From Alkalicoccobacillus plakortidis (GTDB lineage: Bacteria > Bacillota > Bacilli > Bacillales > Bacillaceae_D), in assembly GCF_023703085.1 (NCBI RefSeq), contig NZ_JAMQJY010000005.1:87180-151179 (forward strand): a DNA stretch of 64,000 bases, read 5' to 3'. The position numbers and the translations under genes are program-made. This document shows positions 53,598 through 62,862 of the stretch, in pieces (position 1 is the stretch's first letter; every line of letters begins with the position of its first letter). The notes beneath the pieces were generated by a model. The model saw only the letters and a list, made by a program, of their open reading frames with translations, had not been told where the DNA came from and did not search any database.

Positions 53598-56094
53598 TTA
53601 CGCACGTTTTTTTAGCGGTGGAGCTGGACGATAGAGCGGAATGGACGCCCACTTTGGTGTATTTCGCTTAATTTCGGCAACAATCACGGTCATATCGTCC
53701 TCAATCTGAATGCCTCGATCTGAACGGATCACTCGTTCTAGTATGATATCTGCCATCTCCTGTGGCTCGGCTACTTCTAATTCTGCAATCATTCGTTTCA
53801 TCCACAAATCCTTATTCTCTACATGCGTCGGCGAATCAAATATCCCATCACTCACCATGATTAAAATATCGCCAGCTTTTAATTGCTCACTTACAACATC
53901 TACATCAAAGTCCTGAAACATACCCATCGGTAGGTTGCTCGAGTCAATCTTTAAAACCTTATCCCCACGCTTAATGAAAGTCGGGATGGAACCTATTTTT
54001 AAGAACTTAGCTTTTGCTGTTTGCAGATCAATCATCGCTAAATCAAGCGTCGAGAAAATCTCATCTGTCGTGCGTAAAGAAAGCACCGAATTCACTGATT
54101 TAATGGCTACCATTTCCTCAATTCCAGATTCAAGAACCTTTTGCAGCAGCTGTAAGGTTTCTGTACTTTCTAGATGAGCCCGCTCTCCGTTCCCCATTCC
54201 ATCACTAATGGCAATCGCATATTGCCCGGAACCGAGTTCAAGAGTCGAATAACTGTCACCCGATATCCACGCTCCTCCTTTTGCCACATTTGCCACACCC
54301 GTTTCAACAACAAATTGCTTAGCAGATGCAAATGTCATATGACTGTGACCATTCGAGTAGAACTCGGTTTCTTCTTTTTGAAGCACTACCGTTTCATTTA
54401 GAAGGGAGGACAACATCGGTGCAATAATCTTCTCACCTATACCCTGTCCTTGATCAAACGGCACACTTAACTCAATTTCAGCTTGTCCCGGCTTCAGACT
54501 ATAAATATCCACATGACCGACCTCGAGACCTGCTCCTCTCAACATTTCCAACAACTCTTCTTCTTGCTGAAAGTGAGCTTCCTTCTCTTTTTGGATTTCT
54601 CTTGCAAAGTCGCCCATGACTTGGGATACACCTAACAATTGATCAGCAACTAACTTCCGGCTTTCTGATACCTGCTTCCTAAGCATTTGATTAACCTGAT
54701 AGTGGCTATGCTCCATTACAATGGCCTGAACAACCTTTTCTGGCCGGATACAATGTTTGTTCCACTCCATCTGAAGGATCTGATCTTTTATCTCACCATT
54801 TTTAGCCGTTTCCGTCATAATTTTATTCATACAATCATACGTTTTATTAAAGTTCTGCACCCAGCACCGCTCTTTTTTAAAGCAGGTCTGGCATGTTTTT
54901 TCCGTTACATTGCTCAGAAAATAATCAACCTCTTTTTCATCACGCTCTAGGTCTTCACGTGGAGCAGGCATTTGAAAGCTATTGGACAATGTCTGAAACA
55001 GTGTCGAGAATTGCTCTACTCTACCTGCAGTCACGTCACGGATCTTCCGTAGATACTGTTGTTGTTCCGTAGCATATTCAACCGTACCCGGTATGTAGCG
55101 AGCGATATTTTGAATAACACGATTAGGCGTTAAGAAAAATAGTAAAATGGCTGCCAAAGTCTCTAGTAAGGTAGCGGATATTCCAGGTCCACCTTCTCCA
55201 TACATACCTATTAGTAGCGTACCAACAAGTAGCCCAACAGCCACACCTACTTTTTTCCCCTCTTTAAGAAGTCCTCCTAATAAGCCTGAGAATGCTAATA
55301 GGCTCATTTGATACAAACTTGCGAGGCTAGCGAGACTTAAGATGAGGCCAGTTACCACTCCAACGGTTGAACCGATCGCTGCACCACCAACCAATCCAAA
55401 AATAAGCAATAGATATCTGGCGAGCACATGCTCCACTGTTACATCATTCCAAGCCCAAGCCCACCGTACCTGTCATAACCGAAGCCAACAAAATAATTAA
55501 GCAAATAATTTCTTCATTCTTTAAAGGTCTTTGCATTCGTTTTGCTGTTAAGAGAGGTACACTTTGTATAAAAATCATTGTTAAAATAAAACTCAGCCCA
55601 GATTCTACCGCGGCCATCATTAATGCGTAGCCTGAGATCGTTCCGGTACCGACAAAAACTAGACTAAGCCTTGATAGTAAACTCGCAGAGAAAACGAGGT
55701 ATGGAAGGGCTTCTTTCTGATTGGGAACAAATTTAGAAACTGCTTTTTGTAAGAGGATATAGGCAATGATGGCGACAATGACAAACCCAACTTGTCCATG
55801 ATAACTAAAGATAGCACCACCAAGTAATGAGAATGATGCAATCGCAGCCTTATCCCGTTTTAATAGATAGACAGCTGCTAAAAAGGGTAAGACAAAAGGT
55901 GTTAGTTCAGTTAAAATAACGGCTCGTCCAAGTAAAAAACCCATAATCGCAATTAGTAGACCCCACTGATAAAATGCTGTATCAAACCAGGAAATCGATT
56001 GTTGCTTAACTGACTCTGTGGTTCTTTGATAGATTTGGCCTGCTCGTGCAATCCACGCAGGTTCACTCCATAACTTAACAGCCTTTCTTAACAT
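53598..56094 (-). CDS. spoIIE: Stage II sporulation protein E (PP2C phosphatase), one frameshift here
   Basis: ATG at 56094 with AGGGTGG upstream. The N-terminal third has about ten membrane helices; the middle domain interacts with FtsZ; the C-terminal PP2C-like phosphatase (ISDGMGNGERAHLES, ILIMVSDGIFDSP) dephosphorylates SpoIIAA to release sigma-F in the forespore. The frame breaks in the membrane part near 55449-55460, where GCTGG reads GCTTGG in VGLGWND. Corrected length is 831, close to the B. subtilis 827. Confidence 0.94.
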
Positions 56095-56126
56095 AAGACC
56101 CACCACCCTATTAGATTCGTGGTCTC

Positions 56127-56193
56127 ATTATAAACAGGTTCCAGAGCAAGAATTTGTCATAATCACAGGGGAAGAAATCAGAATCGTTCGACT
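56127..56193 (-). promoter_or_regulatory. spoIIE promoter with long spacer and a Spo0A-like box
   Basis: TATAAT at 56127-56132 and an ATGACA/TGACAA -35 near 56154-56160 are separated by 21-22 nt, the unusually long spacing known for Spo0A-activated spoIIE promoters. A Spo0A-type box AGTCGAA lies at 56187-56193. Confidence 0.65.
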
Positions 56194-56490
56194 CATTTCA
56201 ACCAGAACTAAAACGATTACACACAGTTATTAGCAAACCGTGGCAATATGAGCGCATATAACCACCTATTTTAAGTGCGCCTGCGATAATTTGGCATAAG
56301 GTTTTATTTTTTCTAGTGTTTCATCATGAAAAACCGCTTCAGATAGCCAATTTCAAAGAAACGACAAAAAAGATGTTGGGGGACAGATGTGTACAAATAA
56401 TCTATAAAGAAGATCGCTGTAGTCCGTTCGTCGTCCAAATCAAAGAAGGAGATTCGGATCTTTGCGGGGTTTTCGGTGGTTCTCTTTCCT
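56194..56490. other. Non-coding stretch upstream of spoIIE
   Basis: About 300 nt between the spoIIE promoter and the 41-bp repeat. I see no gene, RNA or clear regulatory element in it. Confidence 0.5.
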
Positions 56491-56492
56491 CT

Positions 56493-56642
56493 CGCGGGTA
56501 TCGCTCTCTTCCCACGGGTATTTCTTCTGCTCTCACGGGTATCGATCTTCTCCCACGGGTATTCCTTCTACTCTTGCGGGTATCGCTCTCTTCCCACGGG
56601 TATTCCTTCTGCTCTCGCGGGTATCGCTCTTCTCCCACGCTT
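56493..56642. repeat. 41-bp tandem repeat with alternating 20/21-bp CGGGTAT spacing
   Basis: CGGGTAT begins at 56495, 56515, 56536, 56556, 56577, 56597 and 56618, i.e. steps of 20, 21, 20, 21, 20, 21, with a partial eighth unit near 56638. Two half-units alternate, one continuing CGCTCT(C)TTCCCA and one continuing TCCTTCTGCTCT. The block lies between tRNA-Met and spoIIE. It is translatable in several frames because the unit has few stops, but it carries no gene signals. Confidence 0.9.
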
Positions 56643-56712
56643 TTTATCACGCTGCTTCAATAGAACTTAACTATGTCCGAAGTGATCCCTCCCCCTCTTT
56701 TATTTTCGATAA

Positions 56713-56766
56713 ACAAAAAAAGCCGAATCATTATGTGAGTGAATCCACACAATGGTTCGGCTTTTC
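56713..56766 (-). terminator. Terminator after tRNA-Met, likely bidirectional
   Basis: AGCCGAA-CCATTGTGTG and CACATAATG-TTCGGCT arms with T runs on both strands, 46 nt after the tRNA. Confidence 0.82.
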
Positions 56767-56811
56767 TTATTGCTAGTACATTTCTGTGCTAGCCTCTTGT
56801 CTAATAATCAA

Positions 56812-56885
56812 TAGCGGCGGAGGGGATCGAACCCCCGACCTCACGGGTATGAACCGTACGCTCTAGCCAGCTGAGCTACACCGCC
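56812..56885 (-). tRNA. tRNA-Met (CAU)
   Basis: Acceptor GGCGGTG with CGCCGCT (two G-U pairs), anticodon CAT, and the sequence equals Bacillus elongator tRNA-Met of the trnSL locus. CCA is not encoded. The tRNA-Glu that accompanies it in B. subtilis is absent here. Confidence 0.95.
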
Positions 56886-56960
56886 TCAAAAGTCATTCTA
56901 AAATGACGACAAAACTAAATATACCTTCTTGCTCGGGACAAGTCAATTGTTTTTTGCACG

Positions 56961-56989
56961 AAAAAAAAGACAGATGCGAGATCTGCCTT
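56961..56989 (-). terminator. Terminator after yabR
   Basis: GGCAGAT-CTCGC-ATCTGTC followed by eight T on the minus strand. Confidence 0.85.
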
Positions 56990-57025
56990 TTATTTATTCA
57001 GTAAGGAGCGTATCAATACAGCAGT

Positions 57026-57496
57026 TTAGCCTCTTTTGGCACCGCGCCCTCCACGTTTGGATTCTGTTTGACGCTTAATTGTCGTTAATCGTTCCTCACT
57101 ATCTTTTAAAAAGCGACTAACCTTGTCTTCAAACGTAACAGTTTGCCTAACGCTTCCTCTTGGACTACGATTTCCACCTTGAGGACGACTATTGTTGAAT
57201 GGTCGGGACGGGCGTGAGGCAGCACTAGGACGTGAAGTCTGAGCTTGGCGCACTCCTGGACGGTCTTGAGCCTTTCTAATAGATAAGCCAATTTTTCCGT
57301 CTTTCTCAACGTTAACAACCTTAACTAGGACTTCTTCGCCAACCTTCAAAAACTCATTAATGTCTTTTACGTAGTTATCAGCAACCTCACTGATATGAAC
57401 AAGTCCTGTGGTTCCGCCCGGTAATTCTACAAATGCACCGAAATGTGTAATGCCTGTCACTTTGCCCTGCACCTTGCTGCCTGCTTCAATTGACAT
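57026..57496 (-). CDS. yabR: S1 RNA-binding domain protein YabR
   Basis: 156 residues. Residues 1-75 form one S1 domain (GSKVQGKVTGITHFGAFVEL, GLVHISEVAD, KIGLSIRKAQ), like the C-terminal domain of polynucleotide phosphorylase. An Arg/Ser/Pro-rich linker follows (RPSAASRPSRPFNNSRPQG), and a basic tail ends the protein (KRGGRGAKRG). It probably binds RNA or ribosomes. It follows divIC in the usual Bacillus order. Confidence 0.92.
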   Translation of the reverse strand: MSIEAGSKVQGKVTGITHFGAFVELPGGTTGLVHISEVADNYVKDINEFLKVGEEVLVKVVNVEKDGKIGLSIRKAQDRPGVRQAQTSRPSAASRPSRPFNNSRPQGGNRSPRGSVRQTVTFEDKVSRFLKDSEERLTTIKRQTESKRGGRGAKRG

Positions 57497-57572
57497 GAAA
57501 AGATAGATCCTCCTTAGATATCTGTAAAAAAATCACTTTGAATTATAGTATAACCGAAAGCAAAAAAAGGTG

Positions 57573-57950
57573 TCAATCTGATGATGATTCTGGTAATTTA
57601 TATAATGTTTCTCCAGGACGTGTCAAAAAGTAATCTCTCCTGAGTACTTCTCCAATATAATCAGGATTATTATAATTCTCAATTTCCTGCTCTAGCCTTT
57701 CCTGCTCTGCTATAAGCGCTTCTTGCTCTTCTTTTAGAGCTGCCTGCTCTTCCTTCTTTTCATTTATAGCTGAGGCCTGTGCAATTAATGTAGCCGAAAC
57801 AATGCCTATAATGATAAACCCTATAATTCCAAGGGTTGTAAGACGTCTCATTAATCCACGTTTTCTCTTATGCTGCAGTTGCTTCTCCTGCTCGCGCTGC
57901 TTAATATATGCGGAATCTAATTCCCTTATCGTAGGTTTCCTGTTGGCCAT
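57573..57950 (-). CDS. divIC: Cell-division protein DivIC
   Basis: 125 residues: a basic cytoplasmic N-terminus (QHKRKRGLMRRL), one transmembrane helix (about residues 37-57, TLGIIGFIIIGIVSATLIA), a coiled coil (KKEEQAALKEEQEALIAEQE) and the conserved YFLTRPGETLYKLP end. It joins FtsL and DivIB in the septal division complex. It starts 6 nt after yabQ. Confidence 0.94.
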   Translation of the reverse strand: MANRKPTIRELDSAYIKQREQEKQLQHKRKRGLMRRLTTLGIIGFIIIGIVSATLIAQASAINEKKEEQAALKEEQEALIAEQERLEQEIENYNNPDYIGEVLRRDYFLTRPGETLYKLPESSSD

Positions 57951-57956
57951 TCACAA

Positions 57957-58544
57957 TCACCTCGTGTCTTTCTTCTTCCATACAGAACGGCCAACCTCCT
58001 TTATTTTTATTAAAAAAGGTTTAACCCTCTGCCATTGCTTTGTTCCATTTATCCAACGTACAATTGGTCGAATCAACCACCATACCGGTTTCCATACAAA
58101 TGAAAATAAGACTAGACAAATCTTCCAAACGATCGTTAATACTATCATACAAAAGCTGCTTATAAGATACAATATCCATTTTATCGGCTTAATGAACATG
58201 TAATACAAGCTTTTTTTTATGAACCGAATAATTCCAACAACAAGGGCAATAAGCCTGTCCAATAGATAATTAAAAACCGATTGTAATAAAGCTCGATAAG
58301 TGGCATAACCACAAAGAAGTGCTGCAAATACGTAAAATCTAAGCTCACCCATATTTGATTGGTACAACACATAGAATATGAGCAATGCGTGAACACACCA
58401 AAATAAAAAATCTCGTATGGCAACAACCCAGCTGAATGAGCGCGGTTGGTAGGTAAGCTTCCCATATGTATCTAGAGAAGCTCCAAGACACGCGCCCATT
58501 GCTAGCATCGACAACATGGTCTGAAGCTGTATAGTCAAACTCAC
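57957..58544 (-). CDS. yabQ: Spore cortex biosynthesis protein YabQ
   Basis: 195 residues with several predicted membrane helices: LQTMLSMLAMGACLGASLD, FLFWCVHALLIFYVLYQ, FYVFAALLCGYATY and a hydrophobic pair at 120-150. YabQ-family proteins are made in the mother cell and are needed for the spore cortex. It overlaps yabP by 4 nt, so the two are translationally coupled. Confidence 0.92.
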   Translation of the reverse strand: MSLTIQLQTMLSMLAMGACLGASLDTYGKLTYQPRSFSWVVAIRDFLFWCVHALLIFYVLYQSNMGELRFYVFAALLCGYATYRALLQSVFNYLLDRLIALVVGIIRFIKKSLYYMFIKPIKWILYLISSFCMIVLTIVWKICLVLFSFVWKPVWWLIRPIVRWINGTKQWQRVKPFLIKIKEVGRSVWKKKDTR

Positions 58545-58849
58545 TTAAATAACTTCCCTAAGAACCCTTTTGATTTATCCTGATTATTTTGATCTAAATA
58601 AATCATATCATGGATTTTACCCTCTATAGATACAAATCCTTGCTCTACATTTAAGTTTTTCATATGCAGGTTTTGACCTCTTACAGAAAGGAAACCCATC
58701 GTTGTTTCCATCAAAAATTCTTCATTATCAAAGCTTTCTACTTGTTTAACACCAGTAATATCTAGCTGTTTTCGCCCTACTAGTGTCACATCATGATCTT
58801 TTGTAACGCTCTCTCTACCCATCGGTGTCCCGAATTCAAACTGGTCCAT
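58541..58849 (-). CDS. yabP: Sporulation protein YabP
   Basis: 102 residues from the ATG at 58849 (GGAGGGAG upstream). The core LDITGVKQVESFDNEEFLMET and VRGQNLHMKNLNVEQG closely matches B. subtilis YabP. In other Bacillus it is preceded by rqcP (yabO); here an unrelated hydrolase lies upstream, so this is the end of the conserved block. Confidence 0.92.
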   Translation of the reverse strand: MDQFEFGTPMGRESVTKDHDVTLVGRKQLDITGVKQVESFDNEEFLMETTMGFLSVRGQNLHMKNLNVEQGFVSIEGKIHDMIYLDQNNQDKSKGFLGKLFK

Positions 58850-58966
58850 TCCGCATCTCCCTCCAACAACTTTAGTACTTAACCATATGTTAAAAGGAGT
58901 GAGAATAGAACGAGCCTTATCCAGATAGAAAAGCTGCAGCTCATAGGCTAACAGCTTTTCATCCAT

Positions 58967-59773
58967 CTATCCTTTTAGAAACTTAACAATTTCATGGTTC
59001 ACTTTCTCTTTTTCTTCAAAAACTAAACCATGCCCACTATTCTCAAAAGGTACAACGGTTGATTCGGCAATTCCCTCGTTCATAAATGAGGTAAATTCAA
59101 ATGGACAAATCTCATCATGTTTACCATGAAGGATAAGTGTTGGTACATGTACACTCGCGAGGTCAACTCGTCCATCTTCGTCCCTTAACGCTTCTGCGGA
59201 ATGAATTGTTGCATGTGGTGTTGCTGTCAAACCTAGGTTTAAGAACCAATCATTAAATGCATCAGACATTTCTTGATGGAAGAACATTCCCCCAAAGTCT
59301 TTAAGCATTGCTTGTCGGTCCGCTTTCAGGTTTGAAATAATATCGTCTACTCCAGACTTTTCAAGGCCGTGTGGGTATTCATCTCGTTGTGTAAAGATTG
59401 GAGCCGCCGCACCTAAAAGAATGAGCTTACTAATTGGATTTTCTTTATACTTCGATAAATAACGAATCGCAATCGGACCACCCATAGAAAAACCTGCAAG
59501 TGCCGCATCTGTAAGCTCAAGCTTTGTCACCACTGCATGTATATCTGCTGCCATGGTGTCATAATCATATCCCGACCATGGTGCATCTGATTTACCATAA
59601 CCTCGTAAATCAATTCCAATAAAACGATATCCGTGTTTTGGAAGCTCTGTCTGCTGATACTCAAACATTTTATGACTTACAGGCCACCCATGGATAAAGA
59701 TAATTGGCGTCCCTTCACCTACATCCTCTACGTATACATTCACATTTGGTTCAACCTCTATATAATGTCCCAT
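58967..59773 (-). CDS. Alpha/beta hydrolase, chloroperoxidase/esterase-like
   Basis: 268 residues from the ATG at 59773 (AGGAGAGG upstream). The oxyanion motif HGWP is at 28-31, the nucleophile S96 in GFSMGG, an aspartate in ILHGKHDEICP, and H248 in NSGHGLVF. These make a complete Ser-Asp-His triad. Closest by appearance to cofactor-free haloperoxidases and aryl esterases, but the substrate is unknown. It has no secretion signal. It lies outside the B. subtilis-like gene order. Confidence 0.8.
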   Translation of the reverse strand: MGHYIEVEPNVNVYVEDVGEGTPIIFIHGWPVSHKMFEYQQTELPKHGYRFIGIDLRGYGKSDAPWSGYDYDTMAADIHAVVTKLELTDAALAGFSMGGPIAIRYLSKYKENPISKLILLGAAAPIFTQRDEYPHGLEKSGVDDIISNLKADRQAMLKDFGGMFFHQEMSDAFNDWFLNLGLTATPHATIHSAEALRDEDGRVDLASVHVPTLILHGKHDEICPFEFTSFMNEGIAESTVVPFENSGHGLVFEEKEKVNHEIVKFLKG

Positions 59774-59844
59774 TTTGATCCTCTCCTCTGAAAATTTCTT
59801 TATGTGCATATATGTTCCCCTTTATTAAGGCATTAAACATACAC

Positions 59845-59882
59845 AAAAAAGGCAGGAACCACCGAATCACGGTCCCCACCAC
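59845..59882 (-). terminator. Possible terminator after the L,D-transpeptidase gene
   Basis: GGGACCG...CGGT-GGTTCC imperfect hairpin followed by TGCCTTTTTTG on the minus strand, 10 nt after the stop codon. Confidence 0.5.
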
Positions 59883-59889
59883 CCTACGT

Positions 59890-60228
59890 TTAAGGCACGA
59901 TTGAAACAGGTGTTCCAATCGAAACGAGCTTTGATAACTCTAAAACATCTTCATTATACATTCTAATACACCCATGCGAGACAGACTGACCTATAGAGGA
60001 TGGATCATTGGTACCATGAATACCGTAATGAGGCTTAGATAAACCCATCCAAAACGCACCAAAAGGTCCTCCTGGATTCGGCTGCTTATTCACAATCGTA
60101 AACTGTCCAAAAGGAGTCATTGTAGCAAGTTTCCCTACAGCTACTGGGTATGTTTTGACCGCTTTCCCATCCTCATAAAGCGTCAGCTCATGTGTCGAAA
60201 GTTTTACCGTAATTGATTTGTTTGGCAT
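59890..60228 (-). CDS. YkuD-type L,D-transpeptidase
   Basis: 112 residues from the ATG at 60228 (GGAGGAATG upstream). The catalytic motif HGTND begins at H71, and SHGCIRM has H85 and nucleophile C87. It is short: just the catalytic domain, with no LysM domain or signal peptide, so it may be spore-associated or exported by other means. The family forms 3-3 peptidoglycan cross-links or attaches proteins. It overlaps the 3' end of the MFS gene only in upstream sequence, not in coding sequence of this start. Confidence 0.88.
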   Translation of the reverse strand: MPNKSITVKLSTHELTLYEDGKAVKTYPVAVGKLATMTPFGQFTIVNKQPNPGGPFGAFWMGLSKPHYGIHGTNDPSSIGQSVSHGCIRMYNEDVLELSKLVSIGTPVSIVP

Positions 60229-60268
60229 TAAACATTCCTCCGTCCTGTATTCTATGCAGGACTGCCAC

Positions 60269-61504
60269 CTAGGATGAATGCTCATTAATATAGGTACGGA
60301 CAGACTGATTCGGTCGAACAAGAACAAAGTACATCAATATAGCGCCAATCTCACAAAGTAAAATGATGATTGCCATTGGTAAGGCCGTATGACTTCCTGC
60401 AATGCCTACAAAAGGGGCTGCAGCTGCACCAACAATGTACTGCATCAGCCCAAGTAATGCTGCAGCACTTCCTGCACTTTTCTCTTGGTCAGCCATCGCA
60501 AGAGCAAAACAGGATGGACCAACAATTCCTACGCTTGAAACAGCTAAAAACAAACCAAGCATGACTAGAATTAATTGATTCGTAAATAGAACGGCAAGTA
60601 ATAAAATAAGTGCCCCACTTACTGCGATTAATAAGCCAACTGCCAAAAGACGTTTTTCTCCTACACGAGCGGCTAAGCGTCCCGTTGTTTGTGATGCAAT
60701 GATAAGACCTGCACCATTAAGTGCAAACAGAAACCCATAAGTCTGTGCGCTCACACTAAATACATTTTGCAAAACAAAGGATGATCCAGAAATATACGAG
60801 AACATGCCTGCTCCGACTAAACCTTGTGTGGCAGCATAGCCAATAAATAGTTTATTACGAATGAGTCCTTTAAACGTTTTAGTCAGATCCCGCATACCTC
60901 CCGCAGAGCGGTTTTCAGGAGCGAGCGTATCTGGAAGTCCCACTATTACAGATAGTAGTACCACAAGACCAATACCTGCAAGCACAACAAAAACACCCTG
61001 CCACGGCATCCACTGCAACAGTTGGCCACCAACAACAGGCGCCAATATTGGGGCTGCACCTGTTATTAACATCAGCATTGCAAAGAACTTTGTTAAATCA
61101 GGTCCTGAATAAAGATCGCGAATACTTGCTCTAGATAGGACAATCCCTGCAGCTCCTGCAAGTCCCTGAATAAACCTCAAAGCAATCAACATCCAAATCG
61201 AAGGCGATAAGGCGCAAAGTATCGAGGCAATTGAATAGGCAATGAGGGCGACAATTAACGGTCCCTTTCTTCCACGAACATCACTAATTGGTCCGACAAT
61301 AATTTGTCCTAGTGCGAGACCTAGCAAACAAGCTGTTAAGCTTAATTGTGTAAAGGAGGCACTTGTTCCGAAATCTTCTTCTATTTGCGGAAAGGCCGGT
61401 AAGTACATATCTATGGTTAAAGGACCAAACGCCGCTAAGCTCCCTAATATGAGCAGCGTCCTCAAAAAAGGTATGGATTGTTTATGAGTATGATTTTGAT
61501 TCAT
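60269..61504 (-). CDS. MFS drug-efflux transporter, Bcr/CflA family
   Basis: 411 residues with 12 predicted membrane helices. The family signature near helix 1 is [19 protein letters not shown], followed by the MFS loop motif [12 protein letters not shown] and [11 protein letters not shown]. Likely a proton-driven exporter of small toxic compounds; the substrate cannot be read from sequence. The ATG overlaps the stop of a small upstream ORF (ATGA), suggesting coupling. Confidence 0.9.
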   Translation of the reverse strand: MNQNHTHKQSIPFLRTLLILGSLAAFGPLTIDMYLPAFPQIEEDFGTSASFTQLSLTACLLGLALGQIIVGPISDVRGRKGPLIVALIAYSIASILCALSPSIWMLIALRFIQGLAGAAGIVLSRASIRDLYSGPDLTKFFAMLMLITGAAPILAPVVGGQLLQWMPWQGVFVVLAGIGLVVLLSVIVGLPDTLAPENRSAGGMRDLTKTFKGLIRNKLFIGYAATQGLVGAGMFSYISGSSFVLQNVFSVSAQTYGFLFALNGAGLIIASQTTGRLAARVGEKRLLAVGLLIAVSGALILLLAVLFTNQLILVMLGLFLAVSSVGIVGPSCFALAMADQEKSAGSAAALLGLMQYIVGAAAAPFVGIAGSHTALPMAIIILLCEIGAILMYFVLVRPNQSVRTYINEHSS

Positions 61505-61711
61505 GTTGTATCATCCTTTGCTATCAATACCTCTATTTTACCTTCTCTCATTTTTTCATCAAGAAATTTATAAATATGTGGTTTAGCTATTTTAAAAACC
61601 GGGTATTCATCATTCAAGCATACAACGAAGTACCCTCGCTCTCTAATGATATAATTCGCAATTCTGATGATTCGGTCGTATTCACGCTCTTAATCTATGA
61701 ATAATGCGCAT
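61501..61711 (-). pseudogene. Small unknown ORF coupled to the MFS gene, with a frameshift
   Basis: Reading up from the TGA at 61501-61503, an open frame encodes about 60 residues (YDRIIRIANYIIRERGYFVV, then LNDEYPVFKIAKPHIYKFLD and EKMREGKIEVLIAKDD). It ends in a 4-nt ATGA overlap with the MFS start. The frame has no start codon, but a well-placed ATG at 61711 (AGGTGG upstream) reads MRIIHRL and joins it if one A is removed near 61692. About 70 residues in total. No family recognised; mixed charged helices suggest a small cytoplasmic protein, possibly a regulator. Confidence 0.5.
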
Positions 61712-61878
61712 ATCTCCCACCTAAGACTCTTTCAAGCAAAATATTTGGCTTATATGCCACCTCAGAGCTTTTGTCATCCGATTTGGCTTTTGTTACGCTA
61801 ATAAAGTGCAAATCGTGAAAAATATAACATAGAAATAATATTTTTTACTTTATTACCAAAATAGAAGGGGTTGGTTTT

Positions 61879-62739
61879 TTGAAGTTGAAGATAGGTTACA
61901 TACTTACAGGGTTGATGTCTGTTGCTTTACTTGGTGCTTGTTCAAGTGTAGGTGGAGACACATTAGAGAAAGTTCAAGATGACGGAAGCGTCACAGTGGG
62001 TGTTGCAAATGAACGTCCTTATGGGTACGAAGAAAGTGATGGAGGCGTAACAGGTGCATCCGTTGAAGTAGCTCGGGCTATTTTTGCTGAATTAGGCGTT
62101 GATGAATTAGACGGTCAAGTGGTTGAATTTGATGCATTGATCAATGGGGTTAATTCACGCAATTTTGATATTGTCACAGCTGGAGTCTATGTGACGCCCG
62201 ATCGTTGCGAGAATGCTCTCTTCTCAGAGCCTGATTATCGCATTGGTGAAGGTCTTGCCGTAGCACCTGGTAATCCGCACGATATTAAAAGCTATCAAGA
62301 TCTAGCTGATAATCCAGATCTTACTGTTACCGTCATGTCAGGTGCAATAGAACTAGATTATCTTCGTGCTATGGGTGTAGATAATTCACAAATTGAACAA
62401 GTTTCTAGCATCACAGACAATATTTCAGCATTAACTTCAGGCCGCACAGATGCAATTACAATGACTGATCTTACATTGAGAACAGCGCTTGAAGATCAAG
62501 ACAATGATAATATCGAGATCGTTGAAGACTTTGAACAGCCTGTCATTGATGGAGAAGAAGTCTATGGATATGGTGCAGCTGTATTCCACCCTGAAGATGA
62601 AGAGTTTAGAGATGCTTATAATGAAAAATTAGAAGAATTAAAAGAGTCGGGAAGAATCTTAGAGATCATGGAGCCATTTGGTTTCACGGAGGATAATATG
62701 GTTACAGATATGACAACCGATGAACTTTGCGCAGGATAG
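61879..62739 (+). CDS. ehuB: Ectoine/hydroxyectoine ABC transporter substrate-binding lipoprotein
   Basis: 286 residues from a TTG at 61879 (AAGGGG upstream). Lipoprotein signal with lipobox LLGAC, so C21 is the lipid anchor. The mature part is a type 3 periplasmic binding fold (VGVANERPYGYEESDGGVTG, FDALINGVNSRNFDIV, GVYVTPDRC), matching the EhuB subfamily. It is very acidic, common in extracellular proteins of halophiles and alkaliphiles. Together with ehuC and ehuD it would import compatible solutes for osmoprotection. Assignment to ectoine rather than an amino acid is by family resemblance. Confidence 0.85.
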   Translation: MKLKIGYILTGLMSVALLGACSSVGGDTLEKVQDDGSVTVGVANERPYGYEESDGGVTGASVEVARAIFAELGVDELDGQVVEFDALINGVNSRNFDIVTAGVYVTPDRCENALFSEPDYRIGEGLAVAPGNPHDIKSYQDLADNPDLTVTVMSGAIELDYLRAMGVDNSQIEQVSSITDNISALTSGRTDAITMTDLTLRTALEDQDNDNIEIVEDFEQPVIDGEEVYGYGAAVFHPEDEEFRDAYNEKLEELKESGRILEIMEPFGFTEDNMVTDMTTDELCAG

Positions 62740-62769
62740 TAAAATAGAATCAAAACGTATGTAAAGAAA

Positions 62770-62832
62770 GGGATATCTCTACCGCTTAGAAGCTCCATGT
62801 GATTGAGTTTCTACGAGATATCCCTGTTTTTG
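62770..62832 (+). terminator. Long hairpin between ehuB and ehuC
   Basis: GGGATATCTC (62770-62779) and GAGATATCCC (62815-62824) form a perfect 10-bp stem, with an inner AGAAGCTC/GAGTTTCT pairing, then TGTTTTTG. It lies before the ehuC ribosome binding site, so it could reduce permease expression relative to the binding protein. Confidence 0.75.
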
Positions 62833-62862
62833 TTTAATTGAACCGTTAGGAGTGAACAAATT

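Noticed and set aside
56493..56642. CRISPR array
   Set aside because: The intervals between cores are themselves repeated, so there are no unique spacers, and no cas genes are nearby.
56316..56776. Frames of 64 to 115 codons on both strands through the 41-bp repeat
   Set aside because: Periodic products arise because the repeat lacks stop codons. Coding potential in several frames at once argues against a gene.
58850..58966. N-terminal extension of yabP by 39 codons
   Set aside because: The family starts at the ATG at 58849, which has a strong GGAGGG. The extra segment contains a hairpin that fits a terminator for the preceding hydrolase.
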